From the NCBI GenBank assembly GCA_025738555.1, contig JAOVFP010000001.1, positions 6,696,001 to 6,760,000 on the forward strand: a stretch of 64,000 nt of DNA. The letters are read 5' to 3'. This document shows, in pieces, positions 10,901-22,170 of the stretch. The position numbers and the translations under genes are program-made. The notes beneath the pieces are model-generated. The model saw only the letters and a list, made by a program, of their open reading frames with translations. It had not been told where the DNA came from and did not search any database. The DNA comes from Cyathus striatus. Lineage: Eukaryota > Basidiomycota > Agaricomycetes > Agaricales > Nidulariaceae. The first letter of the stretch is position 1. Each line of letters opens with the position of its first letter.

Positions 10901-11769
10901 ATTCTGAGGAAAGAGCACCCAGATACACTCACAAGTATAGCCAACTTAGCAATGGCATATGGAGACCTTGGCAAATGGACAGAAGCTGAAGTGCTGCAGA
11001 TTCAGGAACTGGAAATGAGAACCAGAATTTTGGGGAAAGAGCATTCATATACACTCACAAGTATGGCCAACTTAGCAATGACATGTGGAAAGCTTGACAA
11101 ATGGATAGAAGCTGAAGTGCTGCAGATTCAGGTTCTGGAGATAAGAACAGAATTCAGGGAAAAGAGCACTCAGATACACTCACAAGCAGGAATAACTTTG
11201 CATTGACACTTAAAAACATAGGCAAATGGACAGAGGCTGAAGTGCTGCAGTTTCAGGTTCTAGAGACGAGAACCAGAATTCTGGGGAAAGAACACCCAGA
11301 TAAACTCACTAGTATGGCCAACTTAGCAATGACATATAGAAAGCTTGGCAAATGGACAGAAGCTGAAGTGCTGCAGATTCAGGAACTGGAGATGAGAGCT
11401 AGAATTCAGGGAAAAGAGCACCCAGATACACTCACAAGAATGAATAACCTTGCATTGACACTTAAAAACATAGGCAAATGGACAGAGGCTGAAGTAATGC
11501 TGATTCAAGTTCTGGAGATGAGAATCAGAATCCAAGGAAAAGAGCACCCAGATACACTAACAAGTATGGCCAACTTAGCAACAACATATGGAGACCTTGG
11601 TAGATGGACAGAAGCTGAAGTGCTGCAGATTCAAGAACTGGAAATGAGCACCAGAATTCTAGGGAAAGAACACCCAGATACACTTACAAGTATGGCCAAC
11701 TTAGCAATGACATGTGGAAAGCTTGGCAAATGGACAGGGGCTGAAGTGCTGCATATTCAGGTTTTGTAA
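7995..11769 (+). pseudogene. NLR-1: NB-ARC/TPR receptor pseudogene
   Basis: Fungal NOD-like (STAND) receptor relic, normally a cytosolic signal-transducing ATPase that senses ligands through its repeat domain. Exon 1 is 7995-8060 (MSFRNAHNFII), exon 2 is 8111-8339 with Walker A GMGGIGKT, and exon 3 starts at 8394. Exon 3 holds Walker B WLIIFDNAD, sensor GNILITSRS, FLPLAIDQAGAYI and about 12 TPR units of 42 residues. Lesions: a one-base loss in exon 2 near 8193 compared with NLR-3/NLR-4, TGA at 8524 for the Trp of LQWMN, TAG at 9697 for Gln in the first TPR, a solo LTR at 10089-10753 inside a TPR, and a one-base loss near 11147. TPRs of the form LALTLKNIGKW and LAMTYGKLGKW are interspersed. 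The array ends at the stop after HIQVL. The body is almost free of CpG. Confidence 0.88.
10089..10753. mobile_element. Solo LTR, 665 bp
   Basis: Starts TGTCACGACTGTGCCCC and ends GATATGACA, i.e. TG...CA with short inverted ends TGTCA/TGACA. It is flanked by a 5-bp duplication GTTCT (10084-10088 and 10754-10758). The target is the TPR sequence CAGGTTCTGGAGATGAG, seen uninterrupted in dozens of neighbouring repeats, so the borders are exact. The size, ends and 5-bp TSD fit a solo LTR left by recombination of a Ty3/Gypsy-like retrotransposon; no internal domain remains. Confidence 0.9.
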
Positions 11770-12035
11770 ATGAGAATTTAGTGTATTAATGTGTCAGATT
11801 TTTAAACATGTAGTAGGTATGCTGTTGTACTACTTAAATTAATGCACTGTATCAATTAAAATATCTATACTTAAGTAAATTACAAGTATTGAGTGGATAT
11901 GGTATTCAAAACAAGTTCTACCATGAACCTCCCTAATGTTCCAGCATGCTTATGTACTTATATTTACCAAAGATGATGGCAGCTGCCACACTTTGGACAG
12001 CAATTTACTGGTTAGTCCACATTGTGGACAACTGT
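11770..12035. other. 3' flank of NLR-1
   Basis: AT-rich sequence after the last TPR; no gene seen. A polyadenylation signal may lie here but none stands out. Confidence 0.3.
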
Positions 12036-12713
12036 GGAGCATTGGATTCTTGTAATGGAATGTTGGGGGAGAGATCCAGTTCAACTATACAAACTGAGAT
12101 AACTTTGCATGGAAAAAGAAGGCAGGAATGTTGGAAACTGTGTTACAGTTGAGCATTGCAGGCATTGAATGTTGAACATGCCCTGTCACATGATAACTTA
12201 CAGGATGTCATAGCAACAGACCAATACTTAACTTTTGGATGACCTCAGACCTATGGTCAAGCTTCAATCTCTGTCTCAGACTGCCAGTTGCTTGTTAGGC
12301 TGTGGGTATCTGCAATGGAGATGTCAAAATAGATTCTCATGCACATATGGCCATTTTCAGGAATCAACTTATCACACCTTCATAATCACCTGATGCATGC
12401 TCTCATATTTGTCCACCATCAGCACACATCAACCAGAAAACTGCAGGACTTAAAAAGATAACAAGATCAATTAAAAGACACTTAATAGTCTGTGCACCCA
12501 TTGACAATCAACCTCCCAGTGCTGTGGATGTTGTTGGCACCTTGAAAGCCAACAATGGGGCGCCAAATCCATATAAGGAGGCTGTACAACAGTAAATGTC
12601 AATTGAAGTTACCAGAAGGATAAGTCAGTGGTAAGTAATTCATTATTGTGAGAGTCAATCTTTAAGCACCATTACAAGATACACAGTGCCTTACTTCCTC
12701 TGATAATTGGAGT
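12036..12713 (+). promoter_or_regulatory. NLR-2 upstream block, distal part
   Basis: Homologous to the 5' blocks of NLR-1 (7292-7720) and NLR-4 (51.03-51.67 kb), sharing GAAAGCCAACA, GAGGCTGTACAACAG and TCAATTGAAGTTAC words. Unlike the NLR-1 and NLR-3 blocks it has lost almost all CpG. Interrupted at 12719 by a TIR element; the block resumes at 14867. Confidence 0.6.
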
Positions 12714-12719
12714 CATTTG

Positions 12720-14866
12720 TTGGAAAAATCAAGATTGGCATATTTGTTAAGACCTGACCATATCAGGTCATATAAGGCCATCAGCATGTGGGGGGTCTAT
12801 AGCCCTTAAGAATCAAGCAATAGTGAATCATAACCATCATCAGGTATAGCTCAGCATGATGGAAATGATAGCTGCATTATATAAGTTATGCAGCCAATCA
12901 GTACTTATATTACTGTTCATCACTATGAGTATAGATAAGTCTGAAAAGAATGTGTATTGAGTATAATACTGAGAACTATGATCAACAATGACAGGGATAA
13001 TCCAAATGGTCAAGACTGATAATTGCATTCAGTGTATATATTACAGATGTGTTTTTTGTGATTCCCATTTATACCTATGGAAGGTAATAAATATAGCCAT
13101 TCATAACATACATTAAAATTCACAGACTTGTACAACACACATAACACAACTGTTGCCAGTAAATAAAATTATACTTCCAAACCTTTGTCTTGGTTGAATG
13201 CAGGAAAGTAATTTTTGAAGGGTGTATGCTGTAAATCAAACTGATTAGTGGGCTACATTCAAGCACTCATACAATCAAACTCAGCTCACCATCAGTTATG
13301 TTAATAATGTTCACACTTCCAAGACTAGTTGATGGTTTCCAAGGCTGTGAGGGAGGCAGGGTATCACCAGTTAGGGTAGTTTGCCTAAGTATATATCAGT
13401 TATTCAGTTAGCATCATTGAGATATCAAGCACTGTACCAAACAATGGAGAAAGGGTGTCAATGACACAATCAGGGAATTCATCCAACTTCACTATGTCAA
13501 TACTAGGTGATTTTTTTGTTTTGAGGACAATGGCTTAGATTTGGTGGGTTTGGACTTAAACCATGGTTAGAGCAAGACATTGGGGTTTTATTACTTCAAT
13601 ACTTATCCAAATTCCAACTCAATTATATATGTAGTGTGAACATGTTGTGTAGTCAGGTCCAGGCTGGCAACTTGGAGCATTACTCCAACTCCAAGGATGT
13701 ACCAGCAGATCCATGCAGAGGCAAGCTAAGCAATTACATCATTCAAATGAGCTTCTGTACACACCTTGCTGCAGGATGTGTCTGCATAAATGATGAGTGT
13801 TGTTGATTTTACAGCATCAAGACATATATTGAAACTCTGGTCAACTTACCTTTATGAGAATATCATTAATGTGTATTCTTGCATCCAATGCATAGATGGT
13901 GGTCAGTCTTGGCCTTTTGAAACATGTTATGGAGTTAATGCAATGTATGGAAGGGAATGAATGCCAGGATTAGTGCCACTCCAACAGATGCAAGAGAAGG
14001 AATCATGAAGGGAACTGTATTTGGCTATTATGATTTCATATTTGATGGTAAGCACTCCATGTATGATAAATTTCACATGCATTCAATGTGCTTGATCTTC
14101 GTTTACTTGAACTTTGGCTTTCACTCTCCCTTCTCAGCCCTTCTCTCTACTTCACTGCTCACACTATCTAACTTAATTATAATATTACATTCACACAATA
14201 ACAGTGAGTTTTGCACACTGTGTTTCAATGTACTACCATCAACTGGTTTCTATGGTGTTGCTCCTCATGGTTGCTCTCCAAACTCACATGATACCACTCC
14301 TGTTTCACTTCCACACTCTCCCAGACAGAAGCATGGGCTGAGATATGTTTATACAAGTAAATAGTTTAACTCAACACTAATACTAGTATTAGTACTTCAA
14401 TTAGACACTGGCTAGTAGCCATGAACACATCTAACTAGTCATTTTTGTAAATAAATAACTGCATAATATAATACATGCTGCAAAGGATTTTCAGTGGCTA
14501 CAGTGAGCTACATGGGGGAATATGCAACATTCATGTGTAAAAGGACAAGCTTATAGACACAGATATAATACTGATATTTTTATTCAGATACATCTATCAG
14601 CTATGTATGGTATTGATCATAAGTGCATGACCTGGTAAATAACTGATATGACTGTCCAAAAAGTGTTCCAATACCTTACATGGTAATGTAAGTTGCTTGC
14701 AAGCTTAGAGCACTAATGTTATGGGGTAATATCAGCTTCTGACCTAAAGTGTAAGTTCATTTATGGACTGATAAATGCAGTGATATGTCTGGAAGTGAAA
14801 CCTGATGAGCACTGATATGGCTGTCAGAACCATAAGCAGCTTATCAGGCTATTTCTATTTTTCCGA
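12720..14866. mobile_element. 2.15-kb insertion with short TIRs
   Basis: Splits the NLR upstream block: the uninterrupted form GAGTCATTTGACCTAGG is present at 52.05 kb. CATTTG stands on both sides (12714-12719 and 14867-14872), and the ends are TTGGAAAAAT and its near complement ATTTTTCCGA. The interior is CpG-poor with only decayed frames. One open stretch (13957-14364, plus) starts MNARISATPTDAREG and contains a hydrophobic middle, but I do not recognise it. Whether this is a DNA transposon or another insertion class is open. Confidence 0.55.
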
Positions 14867-15105
14867 CATTTGATCTAGGATATTACAATTATAGAACATT
14901 ATCACCCACAAATAACTGCCTTCTTCCCTTTGCAACAATCTTATATTCACATTTCACCACCCCATTTGGAATCAGCATTCACATGCATCAAATAGCTGAA
15001 CTATAAAGCATCAGCAGCATGAATGTAATCAATCAATCAAAACTGCCCTCAATTACCCCACAGCTCCAGATCAAGTATCCACATGCACAAGGTACAAAGA
15101 ACAAA
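14867..15105 (+). promoter_or_regulatory. NLR-2 upstream block, proximal part
   Basis: Continuation of the block, closely matching 52.05-52.30 kb upstream of NLR-4. It carries TATAAAG at 15002-15008, 98 nt before the ATG at 15106. Confidence 0.6.
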
Positions 15106-15569
15106 ATGTCTTTCAACAATGCCTACAATTTTGTCATACATGAGCAAAAATTGACTGAAATTCATACTCAGGTGAATTACTGCATATCAAACCTGAGATA
15201 TATATGAGTTTAATTATTTTAAAATAAATTTACAGAACAACAATTACATTACCAATCAAGAGGATGCTGAATCTCTTTCCCCAATTAAGAATACTCTACC
15301 AGGCACTACTCAAAAAGTTGCATATGCACATGGATAAGAATGTCAATGACAGTCCTGGTAGAAAGATGTTTCTTCTATATGGAATGGGTGGTATTGGAAA
15401 AACTCAAATCACTTTGAAATATATAGATGAATCATTTGGTCGGTGTGTATTAGCTTCATAAAGTTAGAAGAACAAGTGAAGTTCAACATGTTTCCATAGT
15501 TATTCTCACATTTTTCAGATTGATGCAACATCTGAAGCAACTATTGACCAAAGTCTTAAGGATATATAG
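15106..15569 (+). pseudogene. NLR-2: truncated NB-ARC receptor fragment
   Basis: Same gene start as the other NLRs: exon 1 15106-15171 (MSFNNAYNFVIHEQ) and exon 2 15236-15442 with Walker A GMGGIGKT. Exon 3 runs only to about 15569, where IDATSEATIDQSLKDI meets a TAG and unrelated sequence follows. Exon 2 lacks 29 bp relative to NLR-4, between two CTC triplets near 15310, a deletion that shifts the frame. The WID of the RNBS region reads QID. No NB-ARC Walker B or TPR remains. A dead 5' fragment, possibly left by an incomplete duplication. Confidence 0.85.
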
Positions 15570-16440
15570 TTAATATGAAAGCAGTAATTGCACATTAGCT
15601 ATGCTGTAAAGTAGATGTTTGGACTAACTATGAGTGTCTGAGATGGACCAGAGTAAATCACAGATTGACATACATATGAGCACCAAGAACACATCTATAT
15701 GGGAAGGTAGCAAAGTACAATAAGCTATGTCCACAGGTGAGATACTCTATATGATGGCATGATGCCATGTGCTTTGATGCATGGAAATGGGAACCACTGA
15801 ATCAGCCTGCCAGGAATGCCAGGTCTCAGGCCTATCCAGGCACCTATGGTGTGCTGATGCACAGCACTGGTACAGTGTAGTTAGATAGCAGCACTTGCCC
15901 TGAGTCCAGTCTTCATGCCTTTTCCTATGACACAATAACATGGCTTCAATAATCTATTATTAGAATAGATGTGCACTTAGCTCAATCTTTGACCTTACTG
16001 GTAATTATTTCCCACCAATGTCAAGAATAAGCTCTGACCTCAATGTTTCTATTCTTAGATGCTTCCCTACTTAAGCTAGTTATGTCCCTTATTAGCATGA
16101 ATCATTCCCACACTAGCTAATGATCCAAGACCTCTACCTTAGCTACTAAATACAACTCATATTATTATACCATTTGTAAGTAGCATGTAGAATACAGAAA
16201 TAATGTTTTTATAGTAGGTAGAAGTACACTAGACATATTAATAGTTCAACTATTTATTAATATGTATATTGAAACTATATACACTACCAACTACCATATA
16301 TTATATATAATACAATATATGTGTAGAGAAGAATTTTGACAACAGGGATATGTATAAGAATAGGGTAAAGGATAGCATATAGTGTGGCCTTATGGCTTAA
16401 AAATCTGAAACATTGGCACACTAATTCTCATTTCTTGAAC
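15570..16440. other. Intergenic between NLR-2 and NLR-3, no gene seen
   Basis: CpG-poor, AT-rich. No recognised domain, TIR or LTR boundary could be defined. The two NLRs point toward each other here. Confidence 0.35.
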
Positions 16441-16556
16441 CTGATTCTTCATAGCATCAGCTTATATTAATTTACCACAATTTCTAAGTGTGAATGCCAG
16501 ATTAGCCTTACTTGTGAGTGTATATAAGTGTTCATTTACCTGAATTCTGGTCCTCA
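16441..16556 (-). pseudogene. Degenerate TPR remnant after NLR-3 stop
   Basis: On the minus strand, past the NLR-3 stop, the repeat pattern continues out of frame (words corresponding to a motif like LTSKANLAFTLRN). A one-base loss near 16599 in the last TPR (GGCAAAGGACAG instead of GGCAAATGGACAG) causes the early stop, so the array was once slightly longer. Confidence 0.6.
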
Positions 16557-19500
16557 TCACCAGAATCTGAATCTGCAGCACCTCCACTTCTGTCCTTTGC
16601 CCATATTTTGAAGTGTGAATGAAAGGTTGTTCATACTTGTAATTGTATCTGGATGTTGTTTTCCTAATATTCTGGTTCTCATCTCCAGAACCTGAATGTG
16701 CAACACTTCAGCTTCTTTCCATTGTCCAAGACTTCCATATGTCATTGCTAAGTTATTCATACTTGAGAATGTATGTGGGTGCTCTCTTCCTAGAATTCTG
16801 GTGCTTATTTCCAGAACCTGAACCTGCAGCATCCCAGCTTCTGTCCATTTTCTAAGGTTTACATATATCAGTGCTAAGTTACTCATGCTTGAGAGTGTAT
16901 ATGGGTGCTCTTTCCCCAAAATTCTGGTTCTCATCTCTAGAACCTGAATCTGCAGCATTTCAGCTTCTGTCCATTTGCCAAGGTTTCCATATGTCATTGC
17001 TAAATTACTCATACTTGAGAGTGTATGTGGGTGCTCTTTTCCAAGAATTCTTATTCTCATTTCCAGAACCTGAATGTGCAGCATTTCAGCCTCTGTCCAT
17101 TTGTCAAGGTTTACATATGTTATTGCTAAGTTATTCATACTTGTGAGTGTATCTGGGTGCTCTTTTCCTTGAATTCTGGTTCTCATCTCCAGAACCTGAA
17201 TCTGCAGAATTTCAGTCTCTGTCCATTTTCCAAGGCTCCCATATGTCATTGCTAAGTTATTCATACTTGTGAGTGTATCAATGTGCTCTTTTCCCTGAAC
17301 TTTGATTCTCATCTCCAGAACCTGAATCTTCAACACTTCAGCTTCTGTCAATTTACCAAGGCTCCTAACTGTGGATGCTAAGTTATTCATACTTGTGAGT
17401 GTATCTGGGTGCTCTATCCCCAGAATTCTGGTTTTCATCTCCAGAACCTGAATCTCCAACACCTCAGCTTCAGTCCATTTGCCAAGGTTTCCATATGTCA
17501 TTGCTAAGTTACTCATACTTGAGAGTGTATGTGGGTGCTCTTTTCCAAGAATTCTTATTCTCATTTCCAGAACCTGAATGTGCAGCATTTCAGCCTCTGT
17601 CCATTTTCCAAGGTTTCCATATGTCACTGCTAAGTTATTCATACTTGTAAGTGTATCTGGGTGTTCTTTTCCCTGAAATCTGGTTGTCATCTCTAGAACC
17701 TGAATCTGCAGCATTTCAGCCTCTGCCCATTTTCCAAGGTTTACATATGTCACTGCTAAGTTAGCCATATTTGAGAGTGTATGTGAGTGGTCTTTCCCCA
17801 AAATTCTGGTCATCATCTCCAGAACCTGAATCTGCAGAATTTCAGTCTCTGTCCATTTTCCAAGGCTCCCATATGTCATTGCTAAGTTATTCATACTTGT
17901 GAGTGTATTAATGTGCTCTTTTCCCTGAACTTTGATTCTCATCTTCAGAACCTGAATCTCCAACACTTCAGCTTCTGTCAATTTACCAAGGCTCCTAACT
18001 GTGGATGCTAAGTTATTCATACTTGTGAGTGTATCTGGGTGCTCTATCCCCAGAATTCTGGTTTTCATCTCCAGAACCTGAATCTCCAACACCTCAGCTT
18101 CAGTCCATTTGCCAAGGTTTCCATATGTCATTGCTAAGTTACTCATACTTGAGAGTGTATGTGGGTGCTCTTTTCCAAGAATTCTTATTCTCATTTCCAG
18201 AACCTGAATGTGCAGCATTTCAGCCTCTGTCCATTTTCCAAGGTTTCCATATGTCACTGCTAAGTTATTCATACTTGTAAGTGTATCTGGGTGTTCTTTT
18301 CCCTGAAATCTGGTTGTCATCTCTAGAACCTGAATCTGCAGCATTTCAGCCTCTGCCCATTTTCCAAGGTTTACATATGTCACTGCTAAGTTAGCCATAT
18401 TTGAGAGTGTATGTGAGTGGTCTTTCCCCAAAATTCTGGTCATCATCTCCAGAACCTGAATCTGCAGAATTTCAGTCTCTGTCCATTTTCCAAGGCTCCC
18501 ATATGTCATTGCTAAGTTATTCATACTTGTGAGTGTATTAATGTGCTCTTTTCCCTGAACTTTGATTCTCATCTTCAGAACCTGAATCTCCAACACTTCA
18601 GCTTCTGTCAATTTACCAAGGCTCCTAACTGTGGATGCTAAGTTATTCATACTTGTGAGTGTATCTGGGTGCTCTATCCCCAGAATTCTGGTTTTCATCT
18701 CCAGAACCTGAATCTCCAACACCTCAGCTTCAGTCCATTTGCCAAGGTTTCCATATGTCATTGCTAAGTTACTCATACTTGAGAGTGTATGTGGGTGCTC
18801 TTTTCCAAGAATTCTTATTCTCATTTCCAGAACCTGAATGTGCAGCATTTCAGCCTCTGTCCATTTTCCAAGGTTTCCATATGTCACTGCTAAGTTATTC
18901 ATACTTGTAAGTGTATCTGGGTGTTCTTTTCCCTGAAATCTGGTTGTCATCTCTAGAACCTGAATCTGCAGCATTTCAGCCTCTGCCCATTTTCCAAGGT
19001 TTACATATGTCACTGCTAAGTTAGCCATATTTGAGAGTGTATGTGAGTGGTCTTTCCCCAAAATTCTGGTCATCATCTCTAGAACCTGAATCTGCAGCAT
19101 TTCAGCCTCTGTCCATTTTCCAAGATTTACATATGTCACTGCTAAGTTAGCCATATTTGAGAGTGTATCTGGGTGCTCTTTTTCCAGAATTCCAGTTCTC
19201 ATCTCCAGAACCTGAATTTGCAGTACTTCAGCCTCTGTCCATTTGCCAAGGTTTACATATGTTATTGCTAAGTTATTCATACTTGTGAGTGTATCTGGGT
19301 GCTCTTTTCCCTGAATTCTGGTTCTCATCTCCAGAACCTGAATCTGCAGTACTTCAGCCTCTATCCATTTGCCAAGGTGTACATATGTCATTGCTAAGTT
19401 ATTCATACTTGTGAGTGTATCTGGGTGCTCTTTTCCCTGAATTCTGGTTCTCATCTCCAGAACCTGAGTCTGCAGCACTTCAGCCTCTGTCCATTTGCCA

Positions 19501-21565
19501 AAGTCTACATATGTCATTGCTAAGTTACTCATACTTGAGAGTGTATGTGGGTGCTCTTTTCCCTGAATTATGGTTATCATCTCCAGAACCTGAATCTGCA
19601 GTACTTCAGCCTCTGTCAATTTTCCAAGGTTTACATATGTCATTGCTAAGTTATTCATACTTAAGATTGTATCAAGGTGCTCTTTTCCCTGAATTCCAGT
19701 TCTCATCTCCAGAACCTGAATTTGCAGTACTTCAGCCTCTGTCCATTTGCCAAGGTGTACATATGTCATTGCTAAGTTATTCATACTTGTGAGTGTATCT
19801 GGGTGCTCTTTCCCCTGAATTCTGGTTCTCATATCCCGAACCTGAATTCCCAGCACTTCAGCTTCAGCCCATTTTCCAAGATTTCCATGTGCTACTGCTA
19901 ATTCACCCATGCTTTCCAGGGTATGTAAATTATTTTTTCCAAGTGTATCTTCATATATCTTGGATATTTTATATCTTAATATAAGTTCCACCTCATATTG
20001 TCCATTTGTTTTCATTATTTCAGCTAATATTTCAAATATGTCATTATAATATGTTATGTCATTCCACATCTGATGTGATAAGTTTTGAGTAATGTGTGAA
20101 AGAATAGAATTCTGATACACATATTCAGTAGTTGAGTTCTCATTACTTACTGAACTACACAATATTCCCCTGGCATTCAAAATCCATATATTCTTTTCAC
20201 TTGATAGTAACCTATCTTGGCACCATGTTTGTACTAAAGGGTGTAACCCAAATTTCTGAACACCTACAGTCCTTTTTACAATTGAGAATGACAATAGAAG
20301 TCTCATGCTTTCTCTGTACTGCATCTCATTCCAATAATTGCACTCCTCAAAATTAAATAATTCTTTATCAATAGTTGAAATGAAAGTTGGAATAATATTT
20401 TTCTGATAATTTTCTACATGATTCACATAGTATTTTGCAGCTCTTTCAAATATTTCATCTGCAATATTTTCATGGTGTATAAAGGCACTCATATTTATTA
20501 ATTTTATAGCATATTTTGCTGCCATTGCACTTTCTTTATCTTCTTCATTATTAGCTATTTCCTGTATTTTCTGAAAAGATATCTCCCATGTTCCATACAC
20601 TGTCTGATTATATTTTGATGCCCCCTGGAAATTTTTGTTGGTCATTAATTTAAGTCTATATTTATCATAGACTGATATGTATTTATCAATGCTACAATTT
20701 CCAGCACTGATATATGCTCCAGCTTGATCAATAGCTAGAGGAAGAAAATAAAATGTATCACATATATCTGTTGCCACCTCATAATATCTTTCAGGATCAT
20801 CATTTAAACCAGAAGATTTCAGTAGTAATTCAACAGCTGCTTCTTTACTCATTACTGACACCTCTGCACAGTTTCTGACAGGTACAATTCTTCTATGTTC
20901 TGGATTTCTGCTTGTTATCAAGATGTTGCCTTTATTTCCTGGTGGTATAAATTTTTCAACTGTATCAGGTGAGCCATCAGCATTGTCAAAAATCATTAGC
21001 CATTCATTATTTAGAGTATTCATCCATTGAAGAATCATTGATGCAGAATAAGAAATTTCAGATGGTAGTATCTTAATGTTGGTTTTATATATATCCTTAA
21101 GACTTTGGTCAATTGTTGCTTCTGATGTTGCATCAATCCAAAAGACATAAGAATAGCTATTAAACATGTTTAACTTTAGTAATCCTAAATTTGTATAACT
21201 GTTGCACACCTATCAGATGATTCATCAATGTATTTCAAAGTGATTTGAGTTTTTCCAATGCCACCTATTCCATACAGAAGAAACATCTTCCGACCAGCAC
21301 TATCATTTTTATTAAAGTGTGTATGCAATTTGCTGAGATATTCTTGTTGTCCAGTAAAGTTCCTAGTAGTGCTGGGTGGAGTATTCTTAATTGGGGAAAG
21401 AAGCTCAGCATTCTCTTGATTGATAATGTAATTGTTGTTCTGTAAATTTATTTAAATAATTAAGTTTATATGTCTTATGCCTGATATGCAATATATTACC
21501 TGAGTTTGAATTTCAGTCAAATTTGCTTTATTTATGATGAAACCATGGGCATTGTTGAAAGCCAT
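16557..21565 (-). CDS. NLR-3: intact NB-ARC receptor with about 27 TPRs
   Basis: Putative cytosolic NOD-like receptor: NB-ARC NTPase switch plus kinesin-light-chain-like TPR sensor. Exons 21565-21500 (22 aa), 21439-21210 and 21156-16557 total 4,896 bp = 1,631 aa plus stop; all junctions are GT-AG and in phase. Residues: N-terminal FNNAHGFII motif 3-11; Walker A GIGGIGKT 79-86; Walker B EWLMIFDNAD 150-159; GNILITSRN 175-183; FLPLAIDQAGAYI 236-248; an MHD-position FGLHPLVQ about 401-408; TPRs from about 508 to the end, each 42 residues ending near LGKWTEAEVLQIQVLEM. The first ATG of the longest unspliced frame lies in an intron; the true start is the exon-1 ATG, supported by TATAAAG 98 nt upstream and by NLR-1, -2 and -4. 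No known effector domain precedes the NB-ARC. The final TPR is frameshifted. CpG is almost absent although the frame is open, so selection or recent repair is implied. Confidence 0.9.
17188..19078 (-). repeat. Higher-order tandem repeat: 3 x 630 bp (5 TPRs each)
   Basis: Inside the NLR-3 TPR array a block of five 126-bp units is present three times in succession with only a handful of differences (copies about 17188-17818, 17819-18448, 18449-19078). Marker units such as MMTRILGKDHSHTLSNM and NNLASTVRSLGKL recur every 630 bp. This is recent unequal exchange or slippage that kept the reading frame. Confidence 0.95.
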
Positions 21566-21663
21566 CTTATTTCTTGTAACTTGTGCAGGTGGATACTTGA
21601 GCTAGTGCTAAGAAGTAATCAAGGGGAAGTTTTGATTGATTTTTTACCTCCACACTGATGAAG

Positions 21664-21670
21664 CTTTATA
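21664..21670 (-). promoter_or_regulatory. TATAAAG box of NLR-3
   Basis: TATAAAG on the minus strand, about 98 nt before the ATG at 21565, as in NLR-1, -2 and -4. Confidence 0.6.
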
Positions 21671-21880
21671 ATAGTTCAGCTGTTTGACGCGCGTCTGCGA
21701 TCATGAGAACGACAATCCCAAGTTGGGTGAAACATGGATATAAGATCATTGTAAAAGGAAGAAGGCGGTTATTTATGGCCATAATGTTCTATATTTGTAA
21801 CACCGGGGTCAAATGACTATGGTTGTCGGAGAAACCAAGGCACTGGATATCTCGTAATGGCGCTCGAATATAGTAGACTC

Positions 21881-22165
21881 TCATGATAAGGAATCACTTA
21901 CCACTCTCGTAACTTCAATCGAGATTTGCTCAACATTTGCTGTTGTACAGCCTCTGGACTCATTCGGTGCCCCAAACCAGGCATCCAAGGCGCTAACATC
22001 CACAACTCTAGGTAATTGAGCGTTGATGGGAACGTAGACTATTAATGATCCCGTGTGGGGCATAAGGCTGACACGGTAAACCACCTCCGCCCTCGGCGTA
22101 ATCGACGTTAATGGCACGTTCATGGATGCGTACCCAGGCACCTTCCTTCGACGACCTGTAACCAT
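21881..22165 (-). CDS. Small ORF in the NLR-3 upstream block, doubtful
   Basis: A 94-codon frame starting MVTGRRRKVPGYASM and ending VTRVVSDSLS. The reading IEVTRV is followed by GTAAGTGATTCC, a good donor, so the coding part may end near 21904 and splice elsewhere. Homologous positions upstream of NLR-1, NLR-2 and NLR-4 do not keep this frame (they contain stops), although the end (SIEVT) is recognisable. It lies upstream of the TATA box, so it is probably not part of the NLR-3 mRNA. Function unknown; it may be only non-coding conserved DNA that happens to be open. Confidence 0.2.
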   Translation of the reverse strand: MVTGRRRKVPGYASMNVPLTSITPRAEVVYRVSLMPHTGSLIVYVPINAQLPRVVDVSALDAWFGAPNESRGCTTANVEQISIEVTRVVSDSLS

Positions 22166-22170
22166 CCCCT

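Larger units (their letters stand above)
21566..22170 (-). promoter_or_regulatory. NLR-3 upstream block
   Basis: Minus-strand 5' region homologous to the other NLR upstream blocks. CpG-rich from about 21680 upward, in abrupt contrast to the CpG-free gene body. Confidence 0.6.

Noticed and set aside
16643..19984. A series of plus-strand open frames of 70-125 codons opposite the NLR-3 repeats, several identical
   Set aside because: They are antisense shadows of the 126-bp TPR units; their identity and 630-bp spacing simply follow the sense repeat.
16557..19984. CRISPR-like reading of the regular 126-bp repetition
   Set aside because: There are no unique spacers; the repeat is protein-coding TPR sequence in a eukaryotic gene.
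16557..21209. Taking the ATG at 21209 as the start of NLR-3
   Set aside because: It lies in an intron and would omit the Walker A exon; the spliced start at 21565 is matched in three other copies.
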